Notes: generated from the letters alone by a model not told the origin. Numbered from the stretch's first letter, positions 1-6,985 are shown. The stretch: DNA of 37,031 bases from JAKSSM01 sp045629065 (GCA_045629065.1 JAZQQK010000012.1:1-37031); one strand, 5' to 3'. Numbers and translations are program-made.

Positions 1-28
1 GTGCACATGAATGCACAGGTGTTTTTGT

Positions 29-34
29 TATAAT
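29..34 (+). promoter_or_regulatory. Possible -10 box upstream of the zinc-ribbon gene
   Basis: A perfect TATAAT lies about 65 bases before the zinc-ribbon start codon. No convincing -35 is visible at the expected distance, and the window edge limits the view, so this is a weak call. Confidence 0.35.
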
Positions 35-100
35 ATAAGTGCAAAAGGGATTTGAATTAATATGATGGGCTAGGAGAATGTAAAACTAAGGAGTTTACCT

Positions 101-304
101 ATGAATAACGCTAGCGAAAAAGTATCATTTTGGGTGCGAAAAACTCATTTGCTCAGAAGCGATGAGTATATTTGCGATGCATGTGGATATGTGGCAGATA
201 GGCCACTTAAAGTCTGCCCTGGCTGCGGCTCAAAGATGAAGAAAAGCAAGTACGATCCATCCTGGGTGGACGAAGCTGAAATGTTGGATATGTTCTTGGG
301 ATAA
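101..304 (+). CDS. Small zinc-ribbon protein (67 aa)
   Basis: Two CxxC knuckles, CDAC at residues 25-28 and CPGC at 39-42, are separated by a short loop, giving a rubredoxin-like or zinc-ribbon fold that should bind one metal ion. An AAGGAG ribosome binding site sits nine bases before the ATG. The C-terminal third is acidic with an amphipathic stretch and there is no signal peptide or membrane segment, so it is probably cytosolic. It appears to be a single-gene unit, followed by 193 bases before the toxin-antitoxin pair. Function unknown: it could be a small rubredoxin-like redox protein or a structural zinc protein. The metal site is well supported by sequence; the role is not. Confidence 0.75.
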   Translation: MNNASEKVSFWVRKTHLLRSDEYICDACGYVADRPLKVCPGCGSKMKKSKYDPSWVDEAEMLDMFLG

Positions 305-440
305 AGGGTGAGAAGCCTTGTGGCAGCTACGAAAAGCGCCTCTGCCCTAAAATCTTACATAAACTGAATTATTACTTACATTTGGGTTGAAAAGATTTTG
401 CTATGCGGTATGATAAGCTCAAGGACAAGTATTATTGAAT

Positions 441-469
441 TTGACATTTGTATTGGAATGTAGTACAAT
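441..469 (+). promoter_or_regulatory. Promoter of the toxin-antitoxin operon
   Basis: TTGACA (441-446), a 17-base spacer and TACAAT (464-469) form a near-consensus sigma-A promoter. The 9-base palindrome TGTAGTACA (459-467) overlaps the -10 box and is a plausible operator for the ribbon-helix-helix antitoxin, since RelB/DinJ proteins usually repress their own operon. Confidence 0.8.
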
Positions 470-497
470 TGCATTACAAACTAAGGAGGTAAAGACT

Positions 498-797
498 ATG
501 GCAGTTGTACAATTACGAGTAGATGACGACTTAAAGTTACAAGCATCATCTGTTTATGAAAAGCTTGGAATTGATTTATCTAGCGCAATAAGGATGTTTC
601 TAAAAAGATCTGTTATGGTCAATGGAATACCATTTAGCATGATTCTTGAAGAAAACGACTATGATTCTAATGCAGCACTTAATGCCATGAAAAGAATCAA
701 TGATTCTGCTAAAGCCAATGGCACATCAGAAATGACTTTAGATGAAATAAATGAGGAAATCAATTCATACAGAAAGGAGAGAAAAAATAGTAAGTGA
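498..797 (+). CDS. RelB/DinJ-type antitoxin (99 aa)
   Basis: The N-terminus (MAVVQLRVDDDLKLQAS, then GIDLSSAIRMFLKR) has the beta-strand and two-helix pattern of the RelB/DinJ ribbon-helix-helix family, which binds operator DNA as a dimer and neutralises a partner toxin. The C-terminus is charged and Asn/Lys-rich, as expected of a flexible toxin-binding tail. The start is ATG 498, preceded by AAGGAGGT seven bases upstream; an in-frame start at 435 lies upstream of the -35 box at 441-446 and can be excluded. The stop overlaps the next gene's GTG by four bases (GTGA), indicating translational coupling. RelB/DinJ antitoxins are best known with RelE-fold toxins, but here the partner is a PIN nuclease. 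Confidence 0.85.
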   Translation: MAVVQLRVDDDLKLQASSVYEKLGIDLSSAIRMFLKRSVMVNGIPFSMILEENDYDSNAALNAMKRINDSAKANGTSEMTLDEINEEINSYRKERKNSK

Positions 798-1204
798 TTT
801 ACTATGCTGTTATCGACACTAATGTTATTGTTTCCTCAATGCTAAGTGGAACTTCAATACCTGGAATCATTGTTTCTAGAGCCCTGAATGGGCCTATTGT
901 TCCGTTACTTAACGATGAAATACTGAATGAATACAAAGATGTACTTCTGAGAAACAAGTTTGATTTGGATGAAGAAGCGGTTATTGACTTAATAGAAGAA
1001 TTGAAGAAAAGAGCCATTTATTTGGATAGAACTGAAACAACGGAAGCATTTAATGATCCAGATGATATTGTTTTTTATGAAATCGTGATGACGGCGCATA
1101 AGGACAGTGAAGCCTATTTAATAACAGGAAATAAAAAGCATTTTCCAGCTAAACCTTTTATTGTTACACCAAGAGAAATGTTAGATATTATTGGAGAAAA
1201 TTAA
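794..1204 (+). CDS. PIN-domain toxin, COG1569-like (136 aa)
   Basis: This is a PIN-fold nuclease of the kind annotated as putative toxin component. The expected acidic and polar residues are visible: D8 and N10 in IDTNV, E46 in the DEILNEY segment, the DPDD cluster near residue 90 and the closing ITGNKKHFP motif. PIN toxins cleave RNA in a metal-dependent way, often tRNA or other structured RNA; the target of this one cannot be read from sequence. Translation begins at GTG 794, overlapping the antitoxin stop. Length is normal and no catalytic residue seems lost, so the pair is probably functional. A terminator follows directly. Confidence 0.85.
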   Translation: MIYYAVIDTNVIVSSMLSGTSIPGIIVSRALNGPIVPLLNDEILNEYKDVLLRNKFDLDEEAVIDLIEELKKRAIYLDRTETTEAFNDPDDIVFYEIVMTAHKDSEAYLITGNKKHFPAKPFIVTPREMLDIIGEN

Positions 1205-1224
1205 TATTTTGACGTAGATTCATT

Positions 1225-1250
1225 AGCGAGGCGAGTCCTCGCTTTTTGCA
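1225..1250 (+). terminator. Rho-independent terminator after the toxin gene
   Basis: A 7-bp stem, AGCGAGG (1225-1231) with CCTCGCT (1237-1243), has a 5-base loop and runs into five T residues. Confidence 0.85.
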
Positions 1251-1271
1251 TTTAAATTTGCATTTAAAGCT

Positions 1272-1320
1272 TTGCTAATTTCCAAAATCCGTATATAATG
1301 AATTTATCAAATATACGGAT
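1272..1320 (+). promoter_or_regulatory. Promoter inside an inverted-repeat operator
   Basis: TTGCTA (1272-1277) and TATAAT (1294-1299) form a sigma-A-like promoter with a 16-base spacer. A perfect 10-bp inverted repeat, ATCCGTATAT (1287-1296) and ATATACGGAT (1311-1320), covers the -10 box and the expected transcription start. This is the geometry of a repressor operator such as those bound by TetR-type dimers. No regulator gene is adjacent. The arms could also form a hairpin in DNA or at the very 5' end of the mRNA. Confidence 0.6.
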
Positions 1321-1334
1321 ATAAGGAGGACATC

Positions 1335-2003
1335 ATGTTTAAATTTTGGGGCGATGGTTCACAACTCGCAAAAGACCTGGTTGATAGCGTTGTAGTGCGT
1401 AGCACAGAGAACTTCAACTGGACATTCATTTTTATCTTAGCTGTTGTATTTTATGTATATTGGTCAGAAATTAAAAAGAAAGATTTCAAGGCGGTAACTG
1501 CTGGACTTGCACTCTATGGTGTGCACTGGCTTTACGAAATCGTGAATGCAATCATTTGCCACATTTTCGGCTACCCTCTTTGGACTGTCAGCAACGAATC
1601 TACAACATTTATCCTGCTGATCGGAGTTTGCTGGGAACTCTCAATGATGTTCTCACTTGCAGGTATTATTAGCTGGAAGATGATTCCTGATGATACTAGC
1701 AAACGCTACTTTACAAAAAACGGCAAGAAAGGTATTAGCTGCAAACTTGTAGGTGCTATCGAAATGGCTGCACTGTTCGCACTCTTTGAATCTTTTCTTG
1801 CTGGTACTAGTAACAACTCATTCATTTGGGTTTATAAGTGGTGGGGTGTACTTCCTGTATTCATTACGACTTATGTGCCATTCTTCCTTGCTAGTAACTT
1901 TGTGCCTGACATGGAGCCAAAGAAACGTACTCGTTTCTTAATCGGTCTTTGGGGTTTAGTAGCATTACTACTCATCATCTTAATTCCTGCCGGAATTATC
2001 TAG
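1335..2003 (+). CDS. Unknown multi-pass membrane protein (222 aa)
   Basis: I do not recognise a family. The protein has about six hydrophobic segments, near residues 30-45, 56-80, 90-112, 138-155, 172-190 and 200-220, and a short basic loop after the third (KNGKKGISCK). There is no signal peptide beyond the first membrane segment and no obvious catalytic motif. An AAGGAGG ribosome binding site precedes ATG 1335. It is monocistronic, between the terminator at 1225 and the one at 2091. Its promoter sits inside a perfect inverted repeat, so expression is probably tightly repressed and induced by some signal. A small-molecule transporter or stress membrane protein is possible but unproven. Confidence 0.7.
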   Translation: MFKFWGDGSQLAKDLVDSVVVRSTENFNWTFIFILAVVFYVYWSEIKKKDFKAVTAGLALYGVHWLYEIVNAIICHIFGYPLWTVSNESTTFILLIGVCWELSMMFSLAGIISWKMIPDDTSKRYFTKNGKKGISCKLVGAIEMAALFALFESFLAGTSNNSFIWVYKWWGVLPVFITTYVPFFLASNFVPDMEPKKRTRFLIGLWGLVALLLIILIPAGII

Positions 2004-2090
2004 TAAATGTTGACAAAATGGGAATAAATTTTGAAATGTGGCAGCAAAATTGGCAGAATATAACACTTTAGCAAAATAGGCAAAGAAAAC

Positions 2091-2127
2091 AAAAAACCTG
2101 AAATCTTGTGATTTCAGGTTTTTTTAT
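2091..2127. terminator. Bidirectional terminator between the membrane protein gene and the tRNAs
   Basis: The stem AAAAACCTGAAATC / GATTTCAGGTTTTT is flanked by an A-tract and a T-tract, so it can end the plus-strand gene and the minus-strand initiator tRNA transcript. Confidence 0.85.
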
Positions 2128-2130
2128 TTG

Positions 2131-2206
<76 letters not shown>

Positions 2207-2215
2207 ATATTAAAT

Positions 2216-2246
2216 TAAAAAAATGTATCTCAGCGATGCTGAGATA
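2216..2246 (-). terminator. Terminator between tRNA-Leu and tRNA-fMet
   Basis: On the minus strand a 9-bp stem (TATCTCAGC with GCTGAGATA, triloop) is followed by a run of T. It lies between two tRNA genes on the same strand, so some transcripts probably stop after tRNA-Leu. Confidence 0.7.
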
Positions 2247-2249
2247 TAT

Positions 2250-2338
2250 TGGTGCCGGAGACCGGGGTCGAACCGGTACGATCGGTAAGGATCGCAGGAT
2301 TTTAAGTCCTGTGCGTCTGCCAATTCCGCCACTCCGGC
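2250..2338 (-). tRNA. tRNA-Leu (TAA)
   Basis: 89-nt class II tRNA with a long variable arm, acceptor stem GCCGGAG/CTCCGGC, discriminator A, encoded CCA and anticodon TAA (reads TTA/TTG leucine codons). Confidence 0.95.
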
Positions 2339-2345
2339 ATATAAG

Positions 2346-2372
2346 ACCTCGCGCTAGGCGAGGCCGTTTTTT
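2346..2372 (+). other. Hairpin in the tRNA-Leu/tRNA-Asn spacer
   Basis: CCTCGC (2347-2352) pairs with GCGAGG (2358-2363). The T-run follows on the plus strand, opposite to the tRNAs; on the minus strand the 3' side has only a weak T content. It may block antisense transcription into the tRNA genes or serve in tRNA processing. Confidence 0.4.
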
Positions 2373-2373
2373 A

Positions 2374-2448
2374 TGGCTCCGGAGAGAAGGCTCGAACTTC
2401 CGACCTTGCGGTTAACAGCCGCCTGCTCCACCATTGAGCTACTCCGGA
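2374..2448 (-). tRNA. tRNA-Asn (GTT)
   Basis: 75-nt cloverleaf on the minus strand, acceptor TCCGGAG/CTCCGGA, discriminator G, encoded CCA and anticodon GTT. It is the first gene of the minus-strand tRNA group. Confidence 0.95.
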
Positions 2449-2477
2449 ATATGTGCGTTTCTTTATCGCACCTTTGA

Positions 2478-2506
2478 ATTATACAATAACAGTCGACCGG
2501 TGTCAA
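2478..2506 (-). promoter_or_regulatory. Consensus promoter of the minus-strand tRNA group
   Basis: On the minus strand a perfect TTGACA (2501-2506) and a perfect TATAAT (2478-2483) are separated by 17 bases. This fits a strong promoter for stable RNA. Confidence 0.9.
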
Positions 2507-2556
2507 GAGAAAATATTTGCAAACTCTACATTTCGTTCGCATTTCTGTCCAGTTCA

Positions 2557-2585
2557 TTGACAAAGGCTATTTTCGACAATATAAT
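2557..2585 (+). promoter_or_regulatory. Consensus promoter of azlCD
   Basis: A perfect TTGACA (2557-2562), 17-base spacer and TATAAT (2580-2585). Transcription should start near 2592, leaving a leader of about 90 nt before the TTG start. That leader contains a small GTGG/CCAC hairpin but no riboswitch or T-box that I recognise. Confidence 0.9.
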
Positions 2586-2681
2586 AATATAGTTATATTA
2601 TAGTAATGACAGTGGCTCGCCACGAGATTAGCAGACACCCGCCGCTATGATTAACAATATACTAAAAGGCTAGGCTAGACT

Positions 2682-3440
2682 TTGAAAAAAGCATTTAAGT
2701 ACGCATTAAAAAAATCATTCCCAATCTTCATAAGTTTCATTCCTATCGGTATCGCATACGGAATGATTATGTCAGAGTCGGGATACAATATCCTATGGAC
2801 GGAGGCAGTAAACATTGCGGTGCTCGCAGGCGGACTTCAGTTTGCTATGGTGCCTGCACTTATCGGTGAGGCATCATTCCTTACAGTAGCGGTGCTCGCA
2901 GTTCTCATCAACAGCCGTCTCACTTTCTATGGACTTACGCTCATGGAAAAATTCCGTGGCACTGGCAAGATTAAACCTTTCTTAATTTACACGATTATCG
3001 ACGAGACTTATGCTCTAAACTGCATGACAATCGCGCAGCCAGATGTAGAGCCACACAAATATTACTTCGCAAACGGCGTGCTCATACCAGTATATTGGTT
3101 TATCACGACAGCATTCGGCTCTCTTTTAGGTGCAGTGCTGCCATTCAGTTTGGACGGTATAGATTTTGCGATGAATGCGATGTTTATCGCAATTTTCCTA
3201 GACCAATTAAAGGAGGCAAAGAATCCGATTCCGGCAATTATCGCAATTGCTTCCGGTATCGCTTGCAGATTGATTTTTGATGCGACAAGCTTCATGCTTC
3301 CTACTTTGGTTATCACTGTACTTCTCATGGTTATCTTTAGAAAACAAATCGAGACACCAATGGGAAAGAAAGCTCTTCAAGCTGAGTCCGCAGCTAGCAT
3401 CGAGGCTTCTGAAAGTGAAAAGGAGGTGCACCATGATTAG
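2682..3440 (+). CDS. azlC: AzlC family branched-chain amino acid exporter, large subunit (252 aa)
   Basis: The N-terminal region (FPIFISFIPIGIAYG, then AGGLQFAMVPALIG and INSRLTFYGL) matches AzlC, the larger of two membrane subunits that export branched-chain amino acids or their analogues. Hydrophobic segments fill residues 12-230. The hydrophilic Ala/Ser/Glu-rich C-terminus also encodes the AGGAGG ribosome binding site of azlD. The start is TTG 2682 with only a weak upstream AAGG; the next in-frame ATG would delete the first conserved segment. It overlaps azlD by eight bases, as usual for this pair. Substrate specificity is not readable from sequence. Confidence 0.9.
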   Translation: MKKAFKYALKKSFPIFISFIPIGIAYGMIMSESGYNILWTEAVNIAVLAGGLQFAMVPALIGEASFLTVAVLAVLINSRLTFYGLTLMEKFRGTGKIKPFLIYTIIDETYALNCMTIAQPDVEPHKYYFANGVLIPVYWFITTAFGSLLGAVLPFSLDGIDFAMNAMFIAIFLDQLKEAKNPIPAIIAIASGIACRLIFDATSFMLPTLVITVLLMVIFRKQIETPMGKKALQAESAASIEASESEKEVHHD

Positions 3441-3759
3441 TACCTCCCAAGCAATCATTGTAATTGCAATTTGTGGTCTGATTACAGGCCTCGAAAGAGT
3501 ATTGCCTTTCCTTATTTTCAGAGGAAAGAATCCGCCTGAAATTATTTCATACATAGGCAAGACTCTTCCTATGGCAATCATGGCCATCATGATAATTTTC
3601 TGCTTCAAGAACATCAGCTTCGATCAGGTGGAAAATTTCGTACCTCAGATTATCGCTGGTGCGGTAACTTTTGCGGTTCATCTTTGGAAGCGCAATATGA
3701 TTCTCACAATCGCTGTGGGAACGATTCTATATATGGTTTTAATTCAGTTAGTTTTCTAA
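3433..3759 (+). CDS. azlD: AzlD family branched-chain amino acid transport small subunit (108 aa)
   Basis: This short protein has about four membrane segments and the family pattern TGLERVLPFLIFRGK...ISYIGKTLPMAIMAIMIIFCFK, followed by a C-terminal hydrophobic region. AzlD works with AzlC as a two-subunit exporter. The ATG at 3433 has AGGAGG seven bases upstream inside azlC, and the eight-base overlap suggests coupled translation at equal levels. A longer in-frame reading from 3277 is only overlap with azlC. No terminator separates it from the next gene, so read-through into the Mrp gene is possible. Confidence 0.88.
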   Translation: MISTSQAIIVIAICGLITGLERVLPFLIFRGKNPPEIISYIGKTLPMAIMAIMIIFCFKNISFDQVENFVPQIIAGAVTFAVHLWKRNMILTIAVGTILYMVLIQLVF

Positions 3760-3789
3760 TAGTTAAATCTTTCTAAAAGGAGTTCAAAT

Positions 3790-4626
3790 ATGAATAGTCA
3801 ATCAAATGTAAAAAGATTAATCGGTGTTGTATCCGGTAAAGGTGGAGTAGGCAAGAGCTCAGTTACTTCAATGCTCGCAGTTGCTTCAAAGAACCTCGGA
3901 TACAAGGTAGCTATTTTGGACGCAGATATCACAGGACCTTCAATTCCACAAGCTTTTGGAATTACTGATAAGGCAACTGGCGACGACCAGACAATCTATC
4001 CAGTAGAGTCCAAAGAGGGTATCAAAGTTATCTCTATCAACTCTTTACTCGAAGATGTTACAGACCCTGTAGTATGGCGTGGACCACTTCTTAGTGGCGT
4101 CATCACTCAATTCTGGAATGACACAGTTTGGGGCGATATCGACGTTATGTACGTAGACATGCCTCCTGGAACAGGCGATGTAGCACTCACAGTATTCCAA
4201 TCACTCCCATTAGACGGCTTAATCATCGTAACTTCTCCACAGGAGCTCGTTTCTATGATCGTAGAAAAGGCTGTTAAGATGGCTCAAATGATGAACGTTC
4301 CTGTTACAGGTATCGTTGAAAACATGTCATATTTCGTATGTCCTGACTGCGGCAAGAAGCACGCAATCTTTGGTGAAAGCCACGTAAAGGAAGTTGCCAT
4401 CAAGTATGGTATTCCTCAAATCGCTGAGCTTCCAATGAACCCTGAACTCGCAAAGGCAGTTGATGGCGGAACTATCGAAAAGTATGATGTTTCAGATTTA
4501 GATGATATGGTTGCTGCATGCTTCAGAGCTATGAACCCTAATAAGCATGACGGTATGCCTGAACCACCAGAAGGATGCACACATGATTGCTCCACTTGCG
4601 GAGCTGACTGTGCTTCCAGAAAGTAG
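3790..4626 (+). CDS. Mrp/NBP35 family P-loop ATPase, Fe-S cluster carrier (278 aa)
   Basis: A deviant Walker A motif, GKGGVGKSS (residues 15-23), and the DMPPGTGD segment typical of Mrp/ApbC/NBP35 proteins are present, as is the central VCPDCG pair. These dimeric ATPases bind a [4Fe-4S] cluster at a CxxC and pass it to client enzymes. The usual N-terminal DUF59 domain is absent, as in many clostridial forms. The C-terminus has an extra cluster, CTHDCSTCGADC (CxxxCxxCxxxC), a possible second metal site. AAGGAG precedes the ATG. The next gene, for a Cys-rich DUF5685 protein, starts five bases after the stop, so a Cys-containing neighbour might be a client; that is inference. Confidence 0.9.
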   Translation: MNSQSNVKRLIGVVSGKGGVGKSSVTSMLAVASKNLGYKVAILDADITGPSIPQAFGITDKATGDDQTIYPVESKEGIKVISINSLLEDVTDPVVWRGPLLSGVITQFWNDTVWGDIDVMYVDMPPGTGDVALTVFQSLPLDGLIIVTSPQELVSMIVEKAVKMAQMMNVPVTGIVENMSYFVCPDCGKKHAIFGESHVKEVAIKYGIPQIAELPMNPELAKAVDGGTIEKYDVSDLDDMVAACFRAMNPNKHDGMPEPPEGCTHDCSTCGADCASRK

Positions 4627-4631
4627 ATAAA

Positions 4632-5480
4632 ATGTTCGGATACGTAACGGTTAACAAACCTGAGCTAAAAATTAAAGACTTCGAAAAGTATCGCAGCTAT
4701 TACTGTGGTCTTTGTCGTGCGTTAAAGGATGGCTATGGCGCTAAGGGTCAGATGACTCTTAATTATGACATGACTTTCCTAATCATGACTCTTGCGGACC
4801 TATATGATGAGCCAGAGACAGTGACTAGAAAGCGTTGCCTCGCACATCCTATGTCAAAGCACGATATCAGAAGAAGCCAGGTGACTGATTACTGTGCAGA
4901 TATGTGCGTGCTTCTCGCATATTACAAGTGCGAGGATGACTGGAATGACGAGCACCGCTTAAAGGCAAAGTGCCGTATGAACGCTCTTAAGGGTAAGGCA
5001 AAGAAGATTGCAAAGAAATATCCTAACAAGGCCGAAGTCATCGCTAATGCTCTAGGAAAACTCGCTGAGTACGAGAAGACAGAAACAGAAGAGTTAGACT
5101 ATGTTGCTAGACTTTTTGGTGAAGTTATGGCAGAAGCTTTCGCATACAAAAAAGACGCCTTCGAGGATACTCTTAGACGCCTCGGCTTCTTCCTCGGAAA
5201 GTATATTTTCCTCCTCGATGCATATGAGGATGTAGAGAAGGACATTAAGACTGGCGATTACAATCCGTTCAAAAAGATGTTCCAGGAACTCAGCCCTAAT
5301 GAGTTCGACAATCAAGTTTTGAATTTACTCATGCTTATGATCGGTGAATGTACAGATGCTTTCGAAAGATTGCCACTCATCGAGAATGCAGAGATTTTGA
5401 GAAATATTTTATATTCTGGCGTTTGGACTAGATATGGTAACAAGCAGAAGGAAAGGCTAGGAATTGATGGATCCGTATAA
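4632..5480 (+). CDS. DUF5685 family protein with prenyl-synthase-like Asp motifs (282 aa)
   Basis: The protein is predicted all-helical and Cys-rich: C25 and C28 in YYCGLC, C69, C88, C92 and C100. I recognise the start (MFGYVTVNKPELK) as the DUF5685 family, whose function is unknown to me. Two acidic motifs stand out: DDWND at 102-106, which fits DDxxD, and D196-A-x-x-D200-V-x-x-D204-x3-G-x3-P, which closely follows the second Asp motif of squalene/phytoene synthase-like enzymes. This suggests a class I terpenoid-synthase-like fold, active or degenerate. It lies between an Fe-S carrier ATPase and a J-domain protein whose gene overlaps it by 14 bases, so these three probably form one operon. 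Confidence 0.75.
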   Translation: MFGYVTVNKPELKIKDFEKYRSYYCGLCRALKDGYGAKGQMTLNYDMTFLIMTLADLYDEPETVTRKRCLAHPMSKHDIRRSQVTDYCADMCVLLAYYKCEDDWNDEHRLKAKCRMNALKGKAKKIAKKYPNKAEVIANALGKLAEYEKTETEELDYVARLFGEVMAEAFAYKKDAFEDTLRRLGFFLGKYIFLLDAYEDVEKDIKTGDYNPFKKMFQELSPNEFDNQVLNLLMLMIGECTDAFERLPLIENAEILRNILYSGVWTRYGNKQKERLGIDGSV

Positions 5481-6123
5481 AGTATTAGGCATTAGTCCTA
5501 ATGCGACTGATGATGAGATTAAAACTCAATACAGAAAACTTTCCCGCATGTACCACCCAGATGCGAATGTTGGAAAGCCTAACCAGGCCGAACTCGAGGA
5601 GAAATTCAAAGAGGTTCAGCAGGCATACAACACGATTATGGACCAGCGCCAAGGAAAGACTACGCAGTCTAGCTATAACTATGGCGGTGGCTATGGTTTC
5701 TATGGCAACCAGCAGACGAATACCGGCAGTTCTGATGACGATAATTACTTGCGTTCAGCTGCAAACTATATTCAAAATGGATATTATAGAGAGGGCTTAA
5801 CTGCGCTCGAAAATGTTAAACAAAAGACCGCATATTGGTATTATCTCCATGCGTTTGGAAACTATAGATTGGGTAACAATGTAATTGCCCAGCAAAGCAT
5901 TCAGACTGCATGTGACATGGAGCCAAACAATATGTACTATCGCAGTTTGCAGAGCGAAATTATGGGTGGTGGTGCGAGATATCAGCAGCACTCCGGTCAA
6001 TATGGCGGTAACCCAATGAGCTGGAAGCTCAACAACCGCTGGCCGCTTTGCTTGACGCTAATTGCACTCAACCTCTGCTGTGGCGGCGGTGGCGGCTACT
6101 TCATACCGATTCTCTGCTGTTAA
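5467..6123 (+). CDS. J-domain (DnaJ-like) protein with TPR-like middle and membrane tail (218 aa)
   Basis: An N-terminal J domain covers residues 1-65, with YKVLGI at the start and the essential HPD in YHPDAN near residue 31. It should stimulate a DnaK-type Hsp70. After a Gly/Tyr/Asn-rich linker, residues about 95-165 resemble two TPR-like helical hairpins. The C-terminus is one hydrophobic segment holding CCGGGGG and ending in ILCC, so the protein may be anchored in the membrane by its tail. It lacks the DnaJ zinc fingers and is not the general DnaJ. ATG 5467 is chosen over the adjacent TTG. The 14-base overlap with DUF5685 indicates coupling and possibly a client relation. Confidence 0.85.
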   Translation: MDPYKVLGISPNATDDEIKTQYRKLSRMYHPDANVGKPNQAELEEKFKEVQQAYNTIMDQRQGKTTQSSYNYGGGYGFYGNQQTNTGSSDDDNYLRSAANYIQNGYYREGLTALENVKQKTAYWYYLHAFGNYRLGNNVIAQQSIQTACDMEPNNMYYRSLQSEIMGGGARYQQHSGQYGGNPMSWKLNNRWPLCLTLIALNLCCGGGGGYFIPILCC

Positions 6124-6192
6124 TTTAATAACGCGGCTATATAAGCCCGTCACTAAGTCCTCGTCGCTTGTGCGACATTCAGCTCGAAAATT

Positions 6193-6243
6193 AAAGCGTG
6201 GGACGTTTGCTGCAATAACACGCAAACGTCAACCACGCTTTTT
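6193..6243. terminator. Long bidirectional terminator between the J-protein gene and rdgB
   Basis: AAAGCGTGG plus GACGTTTGC (6193-6210) pair with GCAAACGTC, a 2-base bulge and CCACGCTTT (6222-6241). The 18-bp stem is flanked by T on the plus side and by a TTTAATTTT stretch when read on the minus strand, so it serves both converging genes. The rest of the 180-base gap holds smaller stems such as GTCGC/GCGAC and nothing coding. Confidence 0.8.
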
Positions 6244-6303
6244 CATTTCTTCGCTGTGTCTTACAACGCTCCTGTGGAAACGTTCCTGGCTTACACAGCC
6301 GCG

Positions 6304-6900
6304 CTATTTAGTTAACAGAGAGGCCAGCTCGACAAGTGCGCGGCCACGGTGGCCGATGACGTTCTTGACCTCGGAACCGAGCTCTGCGAACGTCTCGCTA
6401 TAGCCGTCTGGGATGAATACCGGATCATAGCCGAAACCCTTGTCGCCGTGGCGCTCTGTCGCGATGCGACCGTAGCATTCACCTGTGGCTACGAGTTTTC
6501 GTCCGTCTGGATATACCAGCGTGATAACTGTAGTGAAATGCGCCGTGCGCTTACCCTCTGGGCAATCTTTCATGGCATCCAAGAGCTTATCGACGTTCTT
6601 GCCGTCATTACCATCGCTGCCACCATATCTGGCAGAATAAACTCCAGGTGCTCCGCCCAGATAATCGACCTGAAGGCCAGAATCATCAGCGAGCGCTGGA
6701 AGGCCTGTCATCTTCATGATTTCGTAAGCTTTTTTATATGAATTTTCTTCGAATGTTTCACCGGTTTCATCTACATCGAACTCGTGTGGAACACCGGCGC
6801 TATCTCTATCGATGAGCTGGATTCCGAGCTTCATAGTGATAGCATTCATTTCTTTAATTTTTCCTTGATTGTGCGTTGCCGCTACAAAAGTTTCACTCAT
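6304..6900 (-). CDS. rdgB: XTP/dITP diphosphatase, RdgB/HAM1 family (198 aa)
   Basis: This enzyme hydrolyses non-canonical purine nucleoside triphosphates (XTP, dITP, ITP) to monophosphates, keeping them out of DNA and RNA. Family motifs are clear: ATHNQGKIKE near the N-terminus, the catalytic ADDSGL segment, GVYSARYGG, the GFGYDPVF box and the closing GHRGRAL. ATG 6900 is preferred because AGGTGA lies just upstream; an in-frame GTG nine bases earlier overlaps that ribosome binding site. Length is normal. It is transcribed alone on the minus strand, divergently from the carboxypeptidase gene, with overlapping promoters. Confidence 0.95.
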   Translation of the reverse strand: MSETFVAATHNQGKIKEMNAITMKLGIQLIDRDSAGVPHEFDVDETGETFEENSYKKAYEIMKMTGLPALADDSGLQVDYLGGAPGVYSARYGGSDGNDGKNVDKLLDAMKDCPEGKRTAHFTTVITLVYPDGRKLVATGECYGRIATERHGDKGFGYDPVFIPDGYSETFAELGSEVKNVIGHRGRALVELASLLTK

Positions 6901-6950
6901 TTTTGTCACCTATATTTCAGCGAAAGCTGATAGAATAATTTTGCATAAAT

Positions 6951-6979
6951 ATTATAGCATATAGTAGCGAAGGTAGCAA
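6951..6979 (-). promoter_or_regulatory. Promoter of rdgB
   Basis: On the minus strand TTGCTA (6974-6979), a 17-base spacer and TATAAT (6951-6956) preceded by TGC, an extended -10. It interleaves with the divergent promoter at 6986-6994. Confidence 0.7.
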
Positions 6980-6985
6980 TTCTTG

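Noticed and set aside
435..497. Longer N-terminus for the RelB-like antitoxin starting at 435.
   Set aside because: That start lies upstream of the promoter's -35 box at 441-446, and the AAGGAGGT before ATG 498 defines the real start.
2592..2681. Possible T-box or amino-acid riboswitch leader before azlCD.
   Set aside because: The leader is about 90 nt, has no T-box sequence, specifier hairpin or terminator; only a small GTGG/CCAC stem is visible.
3207..3614. Minus-strand frame across the azlC/azlD junction.
   Set aside because: It is antisense to two well-recognised genes and has no ribosome binding site or homology that I can see.
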